Positions 16,885 through 25,441 of a stretch of DNA of 64,000 bases are shown piece by piece. The DNA lies in NCBI RefSeq assembly GCF_003047265.1, contig NZ_PZYY01000002.1:248001-312000 (forward strand), given 5' to 3'. Position 1 is the stretch's first letter. The number at the start of each line of letters is the position of its first letter. The translations under genes and the position numbers were made by a program. Below the pieces are notes generated by a model that was given only the letters and a program-made list of their open reading frames with translations, did not search any database and was not told where the DNA came from. This DNA is from Nocardioides terrigena. Its GTDB lineage: Bacteria > Actinomycetota > Actinomycetes > Propionibacteriales > Nocardioidaceae.

Positions 16885-19166
16885 GGCCGTGGGGTCCGCG
16901 CTGATGTCCGTAGCTGGACGATGCCGCCGCCGTTGAATGAGCCGACGTAGATCATGCCTGTGCGTGTGGCCGCCAGGGCGTTGAAGGTTCGTGGGGGGAG
17001 CCGGGTGTCGAACCGGTTCCAGGTCTCTCCGCTGTCGTCGCTCCAGAGGACCTGGTTCATGGTCGCCGCGTAGACCCGGCCCCCTTGTTCGGGATCGGTA
17101 GCCACGGCGGTCACGTGGGCCTGTGCGAGGCCGTCGCCCGCCCGCTGCCAGGTCTGGCCGGCGTTCGTGCTTGTGAACAGCCCGGCTGCGGTGCCTGCAT
17201 AGACGGTGTCTGCCAGCTGCGGGTGGACCGCGATGGCGGTGATCCGGGACCCCGCGAGGCCTGCGTCGTGCCAGGTTGCACCGCCGTCGGTACTCATGGC
17301 GAGTCCGGACCGCCCCGCGACATAGACGGTCTCGGGGTCCGCCGCTCCGGCCGCCAGAGGATGGCCATCGCCCGTGAGGAGGGTGTTCCGTCCGAGCCGT
17401 CGCGAACTGGCGCCGCGGTCGACGTTCTTCCAGAGGCCCTCGCCCGTGCTGAGGGTGTGCCGTGCGAGCCGTCGCCAGCTGGCGCCGCGGTCGACGCTCT
17501 TCCACAGGAACCAGCGGCCCCCTCTGCTGATGGTTGCGTACACGGTCGTCGGTCCCGCGACGGTGACGGCATCCGCCCCAAATCGACGGGAGGCCGGGTC
17601 CCAATGCCTCCTTGGGTCGAGCACACGTCGCCAGTTCTGACCGCCGTCTGTGGTCTTGAAGAGGCCGGTGTGAGCGGCTGCATAAACCACACCCGAGCGG
17701 TACGGATCCACGGCGACGTCCTCGACACCGGTCTCGCCCAGCCCGTGGTTGATGGGATGCCAGCGGCCGCGTACCTTCTTGACGACCCCTCCCTGGTTGA
17801 GTCCCGCATAGGCGATTCCGGGGTGCCTCGGATCGACGGCGATCGAGTTGACCGGGCTGGCCACACCCGAACCCAAGCGGTGCCAGGTCGCTCCGGCGTC
17901 GGTGCTCTTCAAGAGGCCGGCATCCGAGCCCACGTACAGGGTCGAGGGTTGAGCGGGATCAAGTGGGAGAAGCCCGGGTTCGTGGGCCCGCATGTCGGCC
18001 TGCCGGAACAGCGGCCACCACGTGTCGCCGCCGTCGGTGCTCTTGAGGATCTGCGAGTCGTCGTTCTTCGCCCAGGTCTCGACGTAGACGGTGTCGGGGT
18101 CCCTCGGGTCAGGTGAGACGGTGCTGACCCAGGTGCTCTTCAGGCCTGTCGTCCGCCAGGTCGCGCCGCCGTCCGTACTGCGGTACATCGCCTCAAAGAC
18201 CCAATCCCTTGACGTCGTCGCGAACAGGACGCGTGGGTCACCGGAGTTGACCACGATCCTGTCGACGTGCAGCCCGCCTGGCAGCTGGAGACCCGAGGGA
18301 CTCCAACTGAGGCCGCCGTCGGTGCTCTTGACGACGCTGTCCTCGGTCGGGACCACTGGTGTCGCTACGAGTTGTTGATCGCGATACCGCCATTGCTGGT
18401 TCGGCGCATAGAGCGCCCGTGGGTCCTGCGGGTCGACAGCGATGTCGAGCCGCCCCGACTGGAAGCGGGTCCAGTGGTCCCCGCCGTCGGTGCTCCGCCA
18501 GCTGGAGGTGACACCGCCCGCGTACATCAGATCGGGGTCGAGGGGATGGACCGTGAGCGAAAAAATCCATCCCTCGTATCTCCGGATCTTCCTCTCGAAC
18601 GGGTCCGGGACCAGGCCGTTGTTGGCGGCGTGCCAGGTCTTGCCGCCATCGGCGCTCGTGAACACCCCGGCACTGCCGCCTGCGTAGAGCACGCGCGGCC
18701 CGCTGGGGGTGATCGCCAGGGCGTCCACACGATTCCCCTGGCCACCACGAGGGAACGGAAGCATCCGCCACGTTCGTCCGGCGTCCGCGCTCTTGAAAAG
18801 CCCGGCACCGAGCGAGGCCGCGTACATCGTCCGTGGGCGTCGCGGGTCGGCCACAATGATGCCGAAGCCGTCCCCGCCGACCTGCGCACCCGGCCAACTC
18901 GCGGCGCGTGTCGGGGGGATGGCGCGCGGCGGGGGGATGGCGCCCGGCGCAGGATCCTGTGCCCGCGACGCGCCCACCGGCGGGCTGCCGCCGCCATCGC
19001 GCAGAGCCAGGCCCCCGCCCGTCGCGGCAACGAGAAACACGACTGCCGTGATGGCGTAGCGAAGGTGGCGACGCCTGGCCCGCTGGCGGGCTTCACGGAT
19101 CAAGGCCTCCGACGCCTCAACCTCTCCCGGAGCGGGGTGGGCGGGGAGGCGAGTGTCGACTACCAC
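16881..19166 (-). CDS. Membrane-anchored BNR-repeat (sortilin/VPS10-like) propeller protein
   Basis: 761 residues from GTG 19166, behind GAGG; the longer open frame upstream would run through the operator and the gntR gene. Residues about 20-45 are helical (ASEALIREARQRARRRHLR) and are followed by a membrane segment (YAITAVVFLVAATGGGLAL). The remaining 680 residues hold about ten copies of the BNR/Asp-box motif (S-T-D-G-G-x-T-W, e.g. FKSADAGRTW, KSTDGGDTWW, TSTNAGQTW). This is the pattern of sialidase- or sortilin-like propellers; no sialidase catalytic arginine triad is apparent. It diverges from the GntR gene and shares its operator region. Confidence 0.8.
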   Translation of the reverse strand: MVVDTRLPAHPAPGEVEASEALIREARQRARRRHLRYAITAVVFLVAATGGGLALRDGGGSPPVGASRAQDPAPGAIPPPRAIPPTRAASWPGAQVGGDGFGIIVADPRRPRTMYAASLGAGLFKSADAGRTWRMLPFPRGGQGNRVDALAITPSGPRVLYAGGSAGVFTSADGGKTWHAANNGLVPDPFERKIRRYEGWIFSLTVHPLDPDLMYAGGVTSSWRSTDGGDHWTRFQSGRLDIAVDPQDPRALYAPNQQWRYRDQQLVATPVVPTEDSVVKSTDGGLSWSPSGLQLPGGLHVDRIVVNSGDPRVLFATTSRDWVFEAMYRSTDGGATWRTTGLKSTWVSTVSPDPRDPDTVYVETWAKNDDSQILKSTDGGDTWWPLFRQADMRAHEPGLLPLDPAQPSTLYVGSDAGLLKSTDAGATWHRLGSGVASPVNSIAVDPRHPGIAYAGLNQGGVVKKVRGRWHPINHGLGETGVEDVAVDPYRSGVVYAAAHTGLFKTTDGGQNWRRVLDPRRHWDPASRRFGADAVTVAGPTTVYATISRGGRWFLWKSVDRGASWRRLARHTLSTGEGLWKNVDRGASSRRLGRNTLLTGDGHPLAAGAADPETVYVAGRSGLAMSTDGGATWHDAGLAGSRITAIAVHPQLADTVYAGTAAGLFTSTNAGQTWQRAGDGLAQAHVTAVATDPEQGGRVYAATMNQVLWSDDSGETWNRFDTRLPPRTFNALAATRTGMIYVGSFNGGGIVQLRTSARTPRP

Positions 19167-19191
19167 GGCTGCCTCTTGGTCCCTCAGAGTT

Positions 19192-19216
19192 ATGATGCTA
19201 GTGTCACTAGTATCAT
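19192..19216. promoter_or_regulatory. 25-bp palindromic operator between the BNR gene and gntR
   Basis: Half-sites ATGATGCTAGTG (19192-19203) and CACTAGTATCAT (19205-19216) flank a central T and differ from perfect symmetry at one position. It overlaps the gntR start codon and lies 26 bp upstream of the BNR gene start. It is the likely binding site of the YtrA-type GntR protein, controlling both directions. Confidence 0.7.
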
Positions 19217-19562
19217 GTTGAATGTCAAGGTGGATCCTTTCGAACCGACCGATCTGCACACACAGGTCGCCGCGGAGATCCGACGTGCCATCGCCGACGG
19301 GGAGGCCACGGCCGGGGAGCGGCTCCCGCCCGCGCGCGACCTCGCGGCCGAGCTCGGCGTCAACACCAACACCGTCCTGCGCGCGCTCCGCGCTCTTCGA
19401 GATGAGGGCCTGCTGGAGTTCCGCCGCGGTCGCGGCATCACCGTCACCGGGACGCCACATCGGGGGGCCGTCATCGCGAAGGCGACCGAGCTCGCCCGCT
19501 TGGCCCGCGAACACGGATACCGGCAAGACGAACTACTCGAAATCGTCCGAAGCGTCAGCTGA
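19215..19562 (+). CDS. GntR family regulator, YtrA subfamily
   Basis: 115 residues from ATG 19215. The N-terminal winged helix is complete: DPFEPTDLHTQVAAEIRRAI, then LPPARDLAAELGVNTNTVLRAL and the wing LLEFRRGRGITVTG. Only about 45 residues follow, with no ligand domain, which is the YtrA layout. Such proteins usually repress adjacent genes for membrane or transport functions. The operator overlaps the start, so the message may be nearly leaderless and autoregulated; the exact start is uncertain. The serine hydrolase gene begins 10 bp after it. Confidence 0.85.
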   Translation: MLNVKVDPFEPTDLHTQVAAEIRRAIADGEATAGERLPPARDLAAELGVNTNTVLRALRALRDEGLLEFRRGRGITVTGTPHRGAVIAKATELARLAREHGYRQDELLEIVRSVS

Positions 19563-19572
19563 GGCGTCTGTG

Positions 19573-20751
19573 ATGTCAGAACTCCGGGTTCGGGCCAGGT
19601 GGGTCGGCGCGGTGCTGGTCATGCTGCTGGCCGCCCTGTTGACCGCGAGCTGCACCGCGACGACGACGCGACGCGACGGTGCTGTGTCGTCGGCCTCACC
19701 GACCGCGCTGGCCCCGCTCCTGCCGTTCCCTACATCAGAAGCTGACCTCGCCGTGGACCAGGAGCTGGCCGCGGCGTTGGATCGGGAGTTCACCTCGGAG
19801 GACTACGCCGGCCTCGTTTCCGTGATCGTGTTGGCTGATGGACGGACCGCGTACGAGCGGTACTTCGACTCGATGGCGACCGACCACCATCACGTCTGGT
19901 CGGTCACCAAGAGCATCGTCAGTACGCTGGTCGGCATCGCAATCGGCGAGGGAAAGATCCCCGGGGTCGACGCGACCCTGGCCCAACTGCTGCCCGACCA
20001 CGCCGAGGACATGAGGCCCGTCGTGGCCGGGATCACCCTGGAACAGCTACTGACCATGACAGCCGGCCTCCCGGACGACCTCCCGGGATCAGACGACGCC
20101 GTAGCGTCCATCCTCGAGCAGCGGCCCTTCGACACTGGCAGCGAATTCTCATACGCCAACAACAGCGTCCACCTCGTGGCTGCGATCCTCGTCAAAGCCA
20201 CACGCATGCCACTGCTGGCGTACGCCCGTGACGTGTTGTTCGACCCACTGGGCATCCCGACCCGGCCAGCCGACCAGCCGACATTCACCGACTGGAGCGA
20301 CCTGACCGACCTCTCGGGCTTCGGGTGGTACGTCGACGCACAGGGCATCAATCTCGGGGCCCTGGGCATCTCGCTACGCGCCCAAGACATGGCCAAGATC
20401 GGCCTGGTCTACCTCGACCACGGAGTCTGGCAGGGCGAACAGGTCGTTCCCGCCGAGTGGGTGACCAGGGCAACGACCGAGCACGTGCCTCTCGAGGTCG
20501 GCGTGGAAGGCTTCGCTCCAGCCGGTGAGGTCGGCTACGGCTACTTGTGGTGGACCTCCCGCGTCGACGGCGACGCCGCCTATTCGGCCAACGGGAGCTT
20601 CGGGCAGAGGATCTTCGTGGTCCCCGACCGCGATCTCGTCGTCGTGACCCAGGCGGACTTTACCTCCACCTCCACAACCTCCGATTTCGCGCCCGGCGAC
20701 ACTGCGGTCAACGACGCACTCAACTCCCTCATCGCCCCTGCCTTCGGCTGA
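19573..20751 (+). CDS. Serine hydrolase lipoprotein (beta-lactamase/class C-like)
   Basis: 392 residues from ATG 19573. A lipoprotein signal ends in LLTASC (Cys near residue 27). The penicillin-binding fold has the SxxK motif SVTK in HHVWSVTKSIVST, the YxN motif in FSYANNSVHL, and a late loop around SANGSFGQRIFVVPD in place of the KTG motif. Such proteins are esterases, peptidases or amidases rather than true beta-lactamases. It is probably co-transcribed with gntR. Confidence 0.85.
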   Translation: MSELRVRARWVGAVLVMLLAALLTASCTATTTRRDGAVSSASPTALAPLLPFPTSEADLAVDQELAAALDREFTSEDYAGLVSVIVLADGRTAYERYFDSMATDHHHVWSVTKSIVSTLVGIAIGEGKIPGVDATLAQLLPDHAEDMRPVVAGITLEQLLTMTAGLPDDLPGSDDAVASILEQRPFDTGSEFSYANNSVHLVAAILVKATRMPLLAYARDVLFDPLGIPTRPADQPTFTDWSDLTDLSGFGWYVDAQGINLGALGISLRAQDMAKIGLVYLDHGVWQGEQVVPAEWVTRATTEHVPLEVGVEGFAPAGEVGYGYLWWTSRVDGDAAYSANGSFGQRIFVVPDRDLVVVTQADFTSTSTTSDFAPGDTAVNDALNSLIAPAFG

Positions 20752-20938
20752 CCGCGCGTGCGGAACCGTGTCCGGCACGGACTGACGGACCACCCACCCT
20801 CGACCTCGCAAACCCGCGTCATACCGCCGCGAGTCGGGGGTGCGTCTATCGGCTGCATTGTCTCGTCGGACAGGAGCTTGGTTACCGCATGTCGGGTCGC
20901 GTCCCCCAGGCGCCGTCGCGTGGGAGCACACTAGGTAG

Positions 20939-21430
20939 GTGGCCGAGCACACGCTGATCCTCCTGAGGCACGCCAAGTCGGACTGGTCGGGCCACGAGGA
21001 TGACCACGATCGCCCGCTCGCGAAGCGTGGCCGGCGCCAGGCGCCCGAAGCCGGCCGGTGGCTGGCTGCCAACGTCGACTCGATCGACCTGGCGGTCGTC
21101 TCCACCGCCAGGCGGGCTCGGAGCACGTGGGATCTGGCTTCGGACGAACTCGGCGAGCCGCCCAGGACTCGGCACGACAACGACGCTTACGCTGCCTCCG
21201 TCGACGAGCTCCTGGATATGGTCCGCAGTCTCGACGAGGCACTGAACACGGTCATGCTCGTCGGACACAACCCTGGCATTGAGGACCTCGCCGAAGCTCT
21301 CACCGCCGTCCGAGTGCCCATGCCGACCTCGGCGCTGGCGGTGATCGAGCTCAACAGCACCTGGGACGGCGCCGGTCGGGCGCGTGGATTGTTGCGCGCC
21401 GCCGGGCGCCCCCCAGCCTCGACCCGATAG
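20939..21430 (+). CDS. SixA-type histidine phosphatase
   Basis: 163 residues from GTG 20939, right after GGTAG. The catalytic motif LLRHAKSDW near residue 8 has the phospho-accepting histidine, and the second histidine is in VMLVGHNPGIEDL. STARRARSTW matches the SixA core. The family removes phosphate from phosphohistidine, for example on Hpt domains, but other substrates are known. No histidine kinase is nearby. Confidence 0.88.
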   Translation: MAEHTLILLRHAKSDWSGHEDDHDRPLAKRGRRQAPEAGRWLAANVDSIDLAVVSTARRARSTWDLASDELGEPPRTRHDNDAYAASVDELLDMVRSLDEALNTVMLVGHNPGIEDLAEALTAVRVPMPTSALAVIELNSTWDGAGRARGLLRAAGRPPASTR

Positions 21431-21535
21431 GTCGCATCGCGGCAAGGCACCGTGCGGCGGGATGTCCCTAAGTACTGACCTCGACACATCAAGGCAGCCG
21501 TTTGTAAACTGAGAGGCTGAAACGGGGTCCTCACG

Positions 21536-21697
21536 ATGCACAAACTGGCCTGCATGCTGGTCTCTCATAAGTGGGTGGTGCGCCGAGATCCAGGCGTGAA
21601 ACCCTACGTCGTATGTAAGCGCTGCCAGAGGACGAAACTGATCGACTTCAGCCCCGACGGCGTGGCAAGCGGACTCTTTACTCCGTACGACAAGTAG
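21536..21697 (+). CDS. Small CxxC protein
   Basis: 53 residues from ATG 21536. The sequence starts MHKLACMLVSHKW and has VCKRCQRTKLIDF in the middle. Cys near residue 6, His near 11 and the CKRC pair could bind a zinc, as in small DUF1660-like proteins. Codon bias and a clear stop support it. I cannot assign a function. Confidence 0.5.
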   Translation: MHKLACMLVSHKWVVRRDPGVKPYVVCKRCQRTKLIDFSPDGVASGLFTPYDK

Positions 21698-22062
21698 CGC
21701 CGTTTCCCTCGGGACGCGGGAGGTCTCGCTTGACCATGGACCCGATTCGCTGGACGTCTTGGCCCCGCGCGAGGCACACCTACTCCGTTGGCGGGCCTCC
21801 TGCCCGTCACCCGGGGGAGCTCGTTGGACGCGGGTCATGGTCCGAAGACCTTCCGCCTCGACAAGAGGTGTCGAACTTCGCACCCGCCGAACTCGGTCAC
21901 GGGGGTTACCGAATGCCTAGCCTGCCGACATGGAGCGCACGCGTTCCCGCAGAGCTTCGCCAGTTGCCCGCCGGAGGCTGGCCTCGCCAGAGGACCCGAT
22001 GACCGAGACGATTCCTCCACTGCCGCAGCAGCATGGTGTAACCCTCGCGAGGCGCGGGTGAG
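21698..22062. other. 365-bp region without a clear gene
   Basis: A plus-strand frame (21788-22066) is open but has poor start context and no recognisable family. It could be a decayed gene. Nothing else seen. Confidence 0.4.
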
Positions 22063-22497
22063 ATGAAGTTCGACCTGATCACGCGAGCCTCGCCAGCGCA
22101 GGTGCTTGAGGCAATGACGGACTTCACCGATCGCAGGCTCGAGATCTGGAACACGACGCTCGACCCGAAGATTTACAAGGTCATCGAGCTAGGTGACACC
22201 TGGGCGGTAGCCCGGGAAGGATCACCGCGCTCGCCGTACTGGGTCATCGCCCGATACGACTGGTCCGACCTCGGTGTGGTCCGGTGGACGGAGTTGGAGA
22301 CGAATCACGGAGATCCTGGCGATGGATTCATGCGGATCGAACCGAGCGGAGCGGAAGGCAGTCACCTTCACGTCGAGTGGAGCACCCATCCAGTTCGCAT
22401 ACGGGACAAGCTGGCCATATTCCTGCTGCACCACACGATGAACCGCGTCATCGCCCGTATGTGGCGGAATGCGCTGGATCGATTCGCCCTAGCGTGA
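22063..22497 (+). CDS. SRPBCC family protein
   Basis: 144 residues from ATG 22063. The opening MKFDLITRASPAQVLEAMTD is the first strand and helix of the START/Bet v1-like fold. A long C-terminal helix (HHTMNRVIARMWRNALDRFA) closes it. These single-domain proteins bind hydrophobic ligands in a central cavity; the ligand is unknown. The gene stands alone and ends with a strong terminator. Confidence 0.75.
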   Translation: MKFDLITRASPAQVLEAMTDFTDRRLEIWNTTLDPKIYKVIELGDTWAVAREGSPRSPYWVIARYDWSDLGVVRWTELETNHGDPGDGFMRIEPSGAEGSHLHVEWSTHPVRIRDKLAIFLLHHTMNRVIARMWRNALDRFALA

Positions 22498-22506
22498 TTA
22501 AGCAAT

Positions 22507-22531
22507 CGACGGGCTGAACCTCAGCCCGTCG
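22507..22531 (+). terminator. Hairpin terminator after the SRPBCC gene
   Basis: Perfect 11-bp stem CGACGGGCTGA / TCAGCCCGTCG with a 3-base loop, nine bases after the stop. No strong T-tract follows. Confidence 0.65.
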
Positions 22532-22745
22532 AAGATGCCCTATGTAGGCACCCTGATGACCCGCAAGGCCCATCGAACGACCACCCGGTCAGCGGGTTAG
22601 CTGGGTGCGTCGGGCGAGCAGCCGCTCCGGCACGCGCGAGTGCGTCCTTCCGCCGCCTATCGGCGCAGCTCAGACATCCGCACATGCCGAGATCCGGATG
22701 CTTCCCTGGGACGAAGACCGTTCTGCTTTGACCTCAGTCCGAGTG

Positions 22746-23648
22746 TCAGTCGGCGCGGTCGCTGAAGTGTTGTCGGGTGGCGCTGGGTGCACCCGCGGTG
22801 TCGCCGTCGTGGTGAGTGGCGGCGTAGCTGGCGAGAAGGTTGAGTGCGTCGTGGGAGGGGCTGTGCGGTTCGGCGACGTAGATGAGCAGGTTCTGACCCT
22901 GGTCGGGGGCGGGGAACGACTCGTAGGAGAGGTCGAGGTCTCCGACGACGGGGTGGTGGAGTCGTTTGGTTCCGGTGGCGTGGATGCGGACGTCGTGTGA
23001 GGCCCAGCGGGTGCGGAACTCTTCGCTGCGGGTGGAGAGCTCGCCGATGAGGTCGGACAGGTTGCGGTCGTAGGGGTCGCGGCCGGCTTCGGCGCGGAGG
23101 ATGGCGACGGTGTCGTCGGCTGCCTTGTCCCAGTCGCGGAGGAACTCGGGCGCGCGGGGGTCGAGGAAGGTGTACCTGGCGCTGTTGGGGTGCTCGTCGC
23201 CGGTGGCGAAGAACGGCGAGAAGAGGGCCTTGCCGAGGGCGTTGCCGCCCAGATGGTTGAGGCGGCCGTCGTGGACGATGGCGGGAGCGGCGGTGATGGC
23301 GTCGAGGACGTACTGGACGGTCGGGCGGATGCGTGGGACCGGGGGGCGGCGTCGGGGAGCGCGGGTGGCTCCGGAGGTGCGGACCAGGTCGAGCAAGTGG
23401 CTGCGTTCGGCGTCGTCGAGCTGCAGGGCTCCGGCGATGGCGTCGAGGATGCTCTCGGAGACTCCGGCTGCGTCGCCGCGCTCGAGTCGGGAGTAGTACT
23501 CCACGCTCACCCCGGCGAGCATCGCGACCTCGATGCGGCGTAGCCCGGGCACGCGCCGCCGTCCGGCGGGCGGCAGGCCGGCCTGGGCTGGGGTGATCTT
23601 GGCGCGCCGCGACATCAGGAACTCGCGGATCTCGGCTCGGTTGTCCAC
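22746..23648 (-). CDS. XRE family regulator with MmyB-like ligand domain
   Basis: 300 residues from GTG 23648 (VDNRAEIREFLMSRRAKITP is the usual N-terminus); a GTG at 23657 is possible. The helix-turn-helix is in RRIEVAMLAGVSVEYYSRLERG, followed by the MmyB-like sensing domain (RPTVQYVLDAITAAPAIV, SARYTFLDP, HHPVVGDLDLSYESF). Members often control a divergent oxidoreductase gene, and here an SDR gene starts 138 bp away on the other strand. Binding fatty-acid-like ligands is known for some members. Confidence 0.87.
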   Translation of the reverse strand: MDNRAEIREFLMSRRAKITPAQAGLPPAGRRRVPGLRRIEVAMLAGVSVEYYSRLERGDAAGVSESILDAIAGALQLDDAERSHLLDLVRTSGATRAPRRRPPVPRIRPTVQYVLDAITAAPAIVHDGRLNHLGGNALGKALFSPFFATGDEHPNSARYTFLDPRAPEFLRDWDKAADDTVAILRAEAGRDPYDRNLSDLIGELSTRSEEFRTRWASHDVRIHATGTKRLHHPVVGDLDLSYESFPAPDQGQNLLIYVAEPHSPSHDALNLLASYAATHHDGDTAGAPSATRQHFSDRAD

Positions 23649-23786
23649 ACCACCCACGCTACGTGCGGTTCTGGGCGCGTGGGGTGCCCTGCGGGTGCAC
23701 CCTTCGAGCGGGACTCCCACCCGCCCATGCCCGGTGGTTCCGTAGGTGTCACCAGCAAGAAACACACGATATGAAGGACACCCCAC

Positions 23787-24632
23787 ATGACTGACAAGCA
23801 GACCTGGCTCATCACCGGCGCAGGACGCGGCATGGGCATCGACATCGCCCGAGCGGCACTGGCCGCCGGCCACGCGGTCGTCGGCACCGCCCGCAACGCC
23901 GCCAGCGTCACCATCGCCCTCGGTGAGCACGACAACCTCCTCGCCGTCGCGCTCGACGTCACCGACCCCGTCGCCGCTGAGGCCGCCGTCGCGGCCGCGG
24001 TCGAGCAGTTCGGCCACCTCGACGTGCTCGTCAACAACGCCGGAAGCTTCTACGCCGGGTTCTTCGAGGAGATGGCTCCCGAGGACTTCCGCGCCCAGAT
24101 CGAAACGACCCTCTTCGGCCCGGTCAACCTCACCCGCGCCGCGCTGCCCCAGATGCGCGCCCAGCGCGCGGGACTAGTCGTCACCATCTCCTCAACGGCG
24201 GGCATTGCCTCGGAGGCTGACTTCCTCACCGCGTACGCCGCCTCGAAGTTCGGCGTCGAAGGCTTCATGGAGGGCCTCGCCAGCGAGGTCGCCCCGTTCG
24301 GCATCAAGACCATGCTGGTCGAGCCCGGGTTCTTCCGCACCGAACTGCTCACCGCCCAGTCAACGCAATACGCCGAGCCGTCCATCGACGACTACGCCGA
24401 GCGCACCCGCGCCACGGTCGCGGGCTGGCAGAGCATGAACGGCAAGCAGGGCGGCGACCCCGCCAAGCTCGCCGACGCCCTGGTTCGGCTCGTCGCCCTC
24501 GACGAGCCTCCGCTGCGGTTCGCCGCAGGCGCCGACGCCGTCGAGACCTTCGAGAACAAGGCCCAGACCCTCCTCAATCAGGCCAACGCCCACCGAGAGC
24601 TGTCCAGCAGTCTCGGCCACGACGACGCCTGA
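23787..24632 (+). CDS. Short-chain dehydrogenase/reductase (SDR)
   Basis: 281 residues from ATG 23787. Cofactor motif TGAGRGMG at residues 10-17, NNAG near 85, catalytic Ser in TISSTAGI, and Tyr-Lys in YAASK. The classical SDR fold is complete. An R in TARN after the second strand suggests NADP(H). The substrate is unknown. It is divergent from the XRE/MmyB-type gene and probably its target. Confidence 0.9.
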   Translation: MTDKQTWLITGAGRGMGIDIARAALAAGHAVVGTARNAASVTIALGEHDNLLAVALDVTDPVAAEAAVAAAVEQFGHLDVLVNNAGSFYAGFFEEMAPEDFRAQIETTLFGPVNLTRAALPQMRAQRAGLVVTISSTAGIASEADFLTAYAASKFGVEGFMEGLASEVAPFGIKTMLVEPGFFRTELLTAQSTQYAEPSIDDYAERTRATVAGWQSMNGKQGGDPAKLADALVRLVALDEPPLRFAAGADAVETFENKAQTLLNQANAHRELSSSLGHDDA

Positions 24633-24762
24633 CCAACGCACTCGCGCGCCCGACGCAGCTGCACCGGACGTCCGTGACGACGAGGCCGTCAGCCCGCTAG
24701 GTCACCACCGAGCTACCGGGCCGACACCCCCTTCCCACTCCCACCTGCCACCACTCGGAGAC

Positions 24763-25323
24763 ATGCTCATGAAGCACGCCAACCCCATCAAACGCCTCGG
24801 CATCCTGGCGATCGCCACGGCCGCGTTGACCCTCTCGGCATGCTCGTCCGCCACCGACGGCGACCCCACCAGCGCAGACAGCCCAACCTCTAGCCCCGCC
24901 GCAAGCAGCGCAGGAGCCGACGCCACGTCATCGGCGAGCCCGGAGCCTTCCGCGCCTGCGACGACGACCTCCGGTACTCCCATCACCATCACCGCAGGCG
25001 GTCGCACCATCACGGCGACTCTCAACCACAGCGACGTCTCCCAGGACTTCATCGAGTCGCTGCCCGTCACCCTGCCTTGGTACCGCAATTACGACATCGA
25101 GTTCATCACCGAACTGGCAGCACCCATGACCGAGACCGGACCGTTCTACACCGACGTTCAGCCCGGCGACCTCGTCTACTACAACCCGATGGACAGCATC
25201 ACCATCATTTACGAGGAGACGACCTCCGTCCCCACCCTCACGAAGATGGGCGAGGTCACCTCCGACCTAGCCATCTTCAGGAGCTTGCCCGACAACATCA
25301 AGATGCGGATCGAACTCGGGTAG
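24763..25323 (+). CDS. Cyclophilin-like domain lipoprotein
   Basis: 186 residues from ATG 24763. The lipoprotein signal has lipobox LSAC (Cys near residue 27). A Ser/Ala/Pro/Thr-rich linker spans about 28-70. The C-terminal domain (TITAGGRTITATLNHSDVSQ, LPVTLPWYRNYDIEF, VQPGDLVYYNP, TKMGEVTSDLAIF) matches the bacterial cyclophilin-like beta-barrel family. These often accompany SDR or aldo-keto reductase genes. Prolyl isomerase activity is not established. A palindromic repeat copy follows the stop. Confidence 0.85.
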   Translation: MLMKHANPIKRLGILAIATAALTLSACSSATDGDPTSADSPTSSPAASSAGADATSSASPEPSAPATTTSGTPITITAGGRTITATLNHSDVSQDFIESLPVTLPWYRNYDIEFITELAAPMTETGPFYTDVQPGDLVYYNPMDSITIIYEETTSVPTLTKMGEVTSDLAIFRSLPDNIKMRIELG

Positions 25324-25330
25324 ATAGGCA

Positions 25331-25376
25331 GGACCGGAGCTGCCGCGATCCGCGCGCTCATTCCGATGTGCGGCCC
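25331..25376. repeat. Dispersed palindromic repeat, copy after the cyclophilin-like gene
   Basis: GGAGCTGCCGCGAT...GCGCGCTCAT.CCGATGTGCGG form, 7 bases after the stop. It is a diverged member of the family best seen at 28744-28793. Confidence 0.5.
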
Positions 25377-25441
25377 TCACGTGTCGGGTCCACCTGCGAC
25401 CATCAGGGCATCGTCCATGCGTCCGCGAGTTGGAGTGTCGA

